From Haloterrigena turkmenica DSM 5511 (GTDB lineage Archaea > Halobacteriota > Halobacteria > Halobacteriales > Natrialbaceae): a DNA stretch of 64,000 nucleotides. Positions 60,600 through 64,000 of this stretch are shown piece after piece. Both the position numbers and the translations under genes were made by a program. The notes below the pieces were generated by a model. The model did no database searches, was not told the origin of the DNA, and saw only the letters and a program-made list of their open reading frames with translations. The DNA is taken from the NCBI RefSeq assembly GCF_000025325.1, contig NC_013743.1, forward strand, positions 1,302,001 to 1,366,000, written 5' to 3'. Positions within the stretch are counted from its first letter, which is position 1. The number at the start of each line of letters is the position of its first letter.

Positions 60600-61685
60600 A
60601 TGGGAGACAATGACAATCAGCGGGCGGCGGGTGAGACTGACGCCCAGACGCGGGCGAAGCTAGACTTCACGCGGGACGTCTCGCGGCGGCGGGCGATGCA
60701 AATCGGCGGGTTAGCGGTCTTCGGCATGGCCGGGACGGCGGAGGCGTTCGACCCCGAGAAGTTCGACGTGGCGCCCCTCGAGAGCGTGCAGGAAGTCGAG
60801 GTCGAGGAACAGGGACTCGAGTACTTCACCATCCAGCAGGCGCGGGTCGTCCACGACCTGACGGCGCGGATCTATCCCTCCGACGAGAACGGTCCGGGCG
60901 CGCCGGAGGCCGGCGTCGTCTACTTCATCGATCGACAGATGAACTCGGCGTGGGGCCGCGGAGAGCGGTGGTACATGCAGGCGCCGTTCGCCGGCAAGGA
61001 CCCGACGCAACCGTTCGAGGACCAAGCGCAACGACCCGAGGACGTCGAGCCCGACGTCGAGGTCCCGTGGGCGGAGACGAACCCCTCGGAGACCCAGGGC
61101 TGGCAGTACGCGCTCACGCCCAACGAGGCCTACGATCAGGCCATCGCCGCCATCGAGGACTACGTGGCGGCGGAAGCCGACGACGCGGCGTCGTTTACGG
61201 AACTCGACGGGGATCAGCAGGACGCGGTGGTCGAGGCGCTCGAGGCGGGCGAGGTGCCGACGTTCGACGACACGGACATCGATCCGGACGGCTTCTTCCT
61301 GCTGGTTCGCCAGAACACGCTTGAGGGGATGTTCAGCGATCCGATGTACGGCGGCAATCGGGAGATGATCGGCTGGCGGCTGAAGGGGTTCCCGGGGACG
61401 CCAGGCGCGCTCGGTAGCTATCGAGGCCTGTTGCAGGAGGGCGAATACATCGAACTCGGGGAGGACGACTTCCGGAAACTGGCCGACGACGTCGAGTCGC
61501 TCGGGATCGGTGACGAGAATCAGGAGCCGGCGAACGACCAGAGCGAGGAGGGCCACGCCCACGTCCACGACGCCGCTGAGGCGGACTTCCCGAACGTCGT
61601 CGACGAGGCTGCCGCTCGCGGGGACGCCGACCGAGAGGTTACGCCGATGAGTCTCGACGACGCGGACGACGGAGGTGATCCGTGA
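60600..61685 (+). CDS. Gluconate 2-dehydrogenase subunit 3-like protein
   Basis: A 361-residue exported protein. A twin-arginine-type signal (SRRRAMQIGG) lies at about residues 29-50. The domain of the small gluconate dehydrogenase subunit follows: TIQQARVVHDLTARIYPSD and LEGMFSDPMYGGNREMIGW. Its stop overlaps the GMC oxidoreductase start (ATGA), so the two proteins form one complex. The small subunit carries the Tat signal for both. A His-rich acidic C-terminal tail (HAHVHD) is unusual and may bind metal. Confidence 0.88.
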   Translation: MGDNDNQRAAGETDAQTRAKLDFTRDVSRRRAMQIGGLAVFGMAGTAEAFDPEKFDVAPLESVQEVEVEEQGLEYFTIQQARVVHDLTARIYPSDENGPGAPEAGVVYFIDRQMNSAWGRGERWYMQAPFAGKDPTQPFEDQAQRPEDVEPDVEVPWAETNPSETQGWQYALTPNEAYDQAIAAIEDYVAAEADDAASFTELDGDQQDAVVEALEAGEVPTFDDTDIDPDGFFLLVRQNTLEGMFSDPMYGGNREMIGWRLKGFPGTPGALGSYRGLLQEGEYIELGEDDFRKLADDVESLGIGDENQEPANDQSEEGHAHVHDAAEADFPNVVDEAAARGDADREVTPMSLDDADDGGDP

Positions 61686-63454
61686 TGGTGCAAGAACTCG
61701 AGCCCGTCGACGTCGTGACTATCGGCGCGGGCTGGACCGGCGGCATCGTCGCCAAGCACCTCGCGCAGGAGGACTATCAGGTGGTCAGCTTGGAGCGCGG
61801 CGGCGAGCGCGAGACGGAGAACTTCTTCACGGTCCACGACGAGCTGGGGTACGCCCTGCGGTACAAGCTGATGCAGGACCTCTCGAAGGAGACGATCACG
61901 TTCAGGAACTCGGTCGACGAGCCCGCGCTGCCGATGCGCCGCTACGGCGCGTTCCTCCCCGGCTCGGGCGAGGGCGGCGCGGGGGTCCACTGGAACGGCC
62001 AGACCTGGCGCTTTCTCCCCTACGACTTCGAGATACGCTCGCGGACGATCGACGAGTACGGCGAGGAGAAGATCCCCGAGAACATGCAGCTCCAGGACTG
62101 GGGGATCAGCTACGACGAGCTCGAGCCCTACTACGACGCGTTCGAGTACACCGCCGGCATCGCGGGCCAAGCGGGGAACATCGAGGGCGAAATCCAGGAG
62201 TTGGGCAACCCGTACGAGGGGCCCCGCTCGCGGGAGTACCCGCTTCCGCCGATGATGGAGACCCCGGTCCTCGAGCGGTTCAAGGAGACGGCCGCCGAGA
62301 TGGGATACGAGCCGTTTCAGGCGCCCTCGGCCAACCTCACGGAGCAGTACACGAACCCGGACGGCGTCCAGCAGGGCCAGTGTCAGTACTGTGGCTACTG
62401 CGAGCGCTTCGGCTGCGAGTGGGGCGCGAAGGCCTCGCCGATCACGACCGTCCTGCCGGCCGCCCAGGAGACGGGGAACTTCGAACTGCGGACCCACTCC
62501 GACGTGGTGGAGCTCCTCTATAACGAGGAGGCCCAGCAGGTCGAGGGCGTCCGATACGTCGACCGGAAGACCGACCAGGTGTACGAACAGCCGGCGGACG
62601 TCGTCGCGCTGACCGCCTACGTGCTGAACAACGTCCGCCTCCTCCTGCTATCGGGGATCGGCGAACCGTACGATCCCGAGACCGGCGAGGGCACCGTCGG
62701 GAAGAACTACTGCTACCAGAACTTCGGCGCCAGCGCGCGGGGCTTCTTCGACGAGGAGCAGTGGAACCTCTACATGGGCGCCGGCGCGCTCGGCGCGTCG
62801 TTCGACGACCTGAACGGCGACAACTTCGACCACTCCGACCTGAACTTCCTCCACGGCGGCAACGTCGCGCTCAACCAGACCGGGGACCGACCGATCGCCA
62901 ACAACCCGGTTCCGCCGGAGACGTCGTCGTGGGGCTCGGAGTTCAAGCAACAGAGCCTCGAGTACTACCACAGTTCGGTCTCGGTCGCCGCGCAGGGCGC
63001 GGTGTTGCCCTTCCGGGAGAACTACCTCGATCTCGACCCCAACTACACCGATCAGTACGGCCGACCGCTGCTGCGGATGACCTTCGACTGGCGCGAGCAG
63101 GACCGGAACCTCGTCGAACACATCGGGCCGCAACTCGAGGCGCTCATGGAGGAGATGGGCGCCGACACGATCGACGCGACCACGACGCTCGAGGGCAGTT
63201 TCGACATCACGCCCTACCAGTCGACCCACAACACGGGCGGCGCGATCATGGGGTCCGACCCCGCGGAGTCGGTCGTGAACAACTACCTGCAGTGTTGGGA
63301 GGCGAGCAACCTCTTCGTCCCCGGCGCCTCGGCGTTCGCGCACAACAGCGGCTACAACCCGACCGGCACCGTCGGTGCGCTGGCGTTCCGCGCGGCGGAG
63401 GGGATCCAGCAGTATCTGAACGAACCGGAGCAGCTGGCGGCACCCGAATCGTAG
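61682..63454 (+). CDS. GMC-family oxidoreductase (large subunit)
   Basis: A 590-residue flavoprotein. The FAD motif VVTIGAGWTGGIVAKHLA is at the start. A Cys-rich insert (CQYCGYCERFGCEW, about residues 233-246) may hold an Fe-S cluster or disulfides. The C-terminal His/Asn pair lies in SAFAHNSGYNPTGTVGALAF. It has no signal of its own and overlaps the Tat-type small subunit. Together they resemble gluconate or sorbitol dehydrogenases. The usual cytochrome c subunit is missing, so electrons must leave by another carrier, perhaps halocyanin. Confidence 0.88.
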   Translation: MMVQELEPVDVVTIGAGWTGGIVAKHLAQEDYQVVSLERGGERETENFFTVHDELGYALRYKLMQDLSKETITFRNSVDEPALPMRRYGAFLPGSGEGGAGVHWNGQTWRFLPYDFEIRSRTIDEYGEEKIPENMQLQDWGISYDELEPYYDAFEYTAGIAGQAGNIEGEIQELGNPYEGPRSREYPLPPMMETPVLERFKETAAEMGYEPFQAPSANLTEQYTNPDGVQQGQCQYCGYCERFGCEWGAKASPITTVLPAAQETGNFELRTHSDVVELLYNEEAQQVEGVRYVDRKTDQVYEQPADVVALTAYVLNNVRLLLLSGIGEPYDPETGEGTVGKNYCYQNFGASARGFFDEEQWNLYMGAGALGASFDDLNGDNFDHSDLNFLHGGNVALNQTGDRPIANNPVPPETSSWGSEFKQQSLEYYHSSVSVAAQGAVLPFRENYLDLDPNYTDQYGRPLLRMTFDWREQDRNLVEHIGPQLEALMEEMGADTIDATTTLEGSFDITPYQSTHNTGGAIMGSDPAESVVNNYLQCWEASNLFVPGASAFAHNSGYNPTGTVGALAFRAAEGIQQYLNEPEQLAAPES

Positions 63455-63479
63455 TCGGGCGCTGCAGCAGTTGGTTCCG

Positions 63480-63485
63480 TTTTTT
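63480..63485 (+). terminator. T-run after the GMC gene
   Basis: A run of six T starts 26 bases after the stop. Archaeal transcription often ends in such runs without a hairpin. Confidence 0.45.
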
Positions 63486-63577
63486 CGTCGTGCGTGATCG
63501 CTCGAGACCGAGCGCCCGGGGGCTCGAGTCGCGACTGTTCACCGTCCCGCCTCGCCGACTCGCGCCCGCCGTCGGCC

Positions 63578-63712
63578 TCAGACGCCGAAGACGAACCGCA
63601 TCGCGAGGCCGATGAGGATCACGACGATTCCCGAAATCGTCGCGATGGGCGGAATGGGGATCAATAGGAGTACGATTCCGAGAAGGATGACGCCAGTCGA
63701 TAGTTTGACCAT
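63578..63712 (-). CDS. Small two-helix membrane protein
   Basis: A 44-residue protein that is almost all hydrophobic (VILLGIVLLLIPIPPIATI and IVVILIGLAMRFVFG). The two segments are separated by a PIPP turn. The ATG at 63712 and TGA at 63578 are clear. Similar short membrane proteins are common in haloarchaea, with no known function. Confidence 0.7.
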   Translation of the reverse strand: MVKLSTGVILLGIVLLLIPIPPIATISGIVVILIGLAMRFVFGV

Positions 63713-63847
63713 ACGAAAAGATGGATTCGGCGACAGGTATCGCTGCGGCCGGCATCCCCAGCGCCGTTAAAAGCGTCGCCGACCCGGCCGTCCGCTAACC
63801 GGTCAGCGAGCGGTCACGTATAACCGGCCGCGGCCCGTGGGTAGCGT

Positions 63848-64000
63848 ATGGTCGACGCATCCGTCACGCCGATCGATCGCGGGACGATCACCGCCGACGC
63901 CAACAACATCGTCGAGGGCTTTACCCTGGGTTCGGCCGCCGATCCGAACCCCGAGACGGTGATGGCCGACGGCCCCGTCTACAACGTCGTCATCGACCAC
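63848..64000 (+). CDS. MBL-fold lactonase-like protein, cut by the window end
   Basis: The first 51 residues of a longer gene, starting at the ATG at 63848: VTPIDRGTI, DANNIVEGFTLGS and a strand VYNVVIDH. This opening matches the N-acyl-homoserine-lactonase type of MBL-fold hydrolases as I know them in haloarchaea. The metal motif lies beyond the window, so the family call is tentative. Confidence 0.6.
   Translation, partial: MVDASVTPIDRGTITADANNIVEGFTLGSAADPNPETVMADGPVYNVVIDH

Overview
The window is haloarchaeal chromosome, most likely from the Natrialbaceae (Natrinema/Haloterrigena-like). Supporting signs are high GC, very acidic predicted proteins, many leaderless starts with TATA-like boxes about 25-30 bases upstream, an Orc1/Cdc6 protein, HalX and bacterioopsin-activator-type regulators, archaeosortase A and a GGGP-synthase-like enzyme. 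The genus assignment is inference. I found no rRNA, tRNA or CRISPR array.

Region 1 (about 1-12,300) is an accessory island. It holds a terminase large subunit with a small partner, a second terminase-small-subunit-like gene, an intact orc1/cdc6 gene and a frameshifted C-terminal copy of such a gene. Cargo includes a CheY-like regulator, a Bat-type regulator, a winged-helix protein and a VOC protein. Gene density is low. A non-coding element of about 270 bp is present twice (about 4845-5125 and 11690-11955), and a transposon-like end follows the second copy. No capsid, portal or integrase gene is visible, so this looks like an eroded provirus or integrated plasmid.

Region 2 (12,700-25,300) carries small regulators (DUF7331-like, DUF7344-like and DUF7123-like), a thiamine-binding-type protein and a secreted multidomain adhesin-like protein. 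It then has a dense signalling block: a PAS-GAF-HTH10 regulator, two histidine kinases, a HalX response regulator, and a solute-binding protein directly behind the membrane kinase. The order of motifs in that binding protein appears circularly permuted.

Region 3 (25,450-31,150) contains a minus-strand group of three exported proteins. The first gene encodes 11 tandem 19-residue units that match the bacterial curlin (CsgA) repeat pattern, so it is a strong candidate for an archaeal functional amyloid. Next come a two-gene membrane module (small exported protein plus YdjM-like protein) and a run of small Cys-rich proteins ending in a ribbon-helix-helix regulator.

Region 4 (31,490-48,450) is mostly core metabolism and housekeeping. 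It has an overlapping five-ORF chain leading into a thiolase and OB-fold pair, further YdjM-like membrane genes, a GpgS-like glycosyltransferase, a CoA-type Nudix hydrolase, a DUF502 protein, a FAD amine oxidase, Hsp20, a DICT/winged-helix pair, a radical SAM protein and a TRAM protein.

Region 5 (48,450-49,260) is a gene-free array of perfect hairpins, including two predicted three-way junctions.

Region 6 (49,260-64,000) returns to core genes: a lipoprotein, a GGGP-synthase-like protein, a Cys-cluster protein, an MBL hydrolase, a methyltransferase plus glycosyltransferase pair, an enoyl-CoA hydratase, archaeosortase A with a metallophosphoesterase, an EamA half-transporter, a flavin amine oxidase, a gluconate-dehydrogenase-like pair, and the start of an MBL lactonase-like gene cut by the window end.
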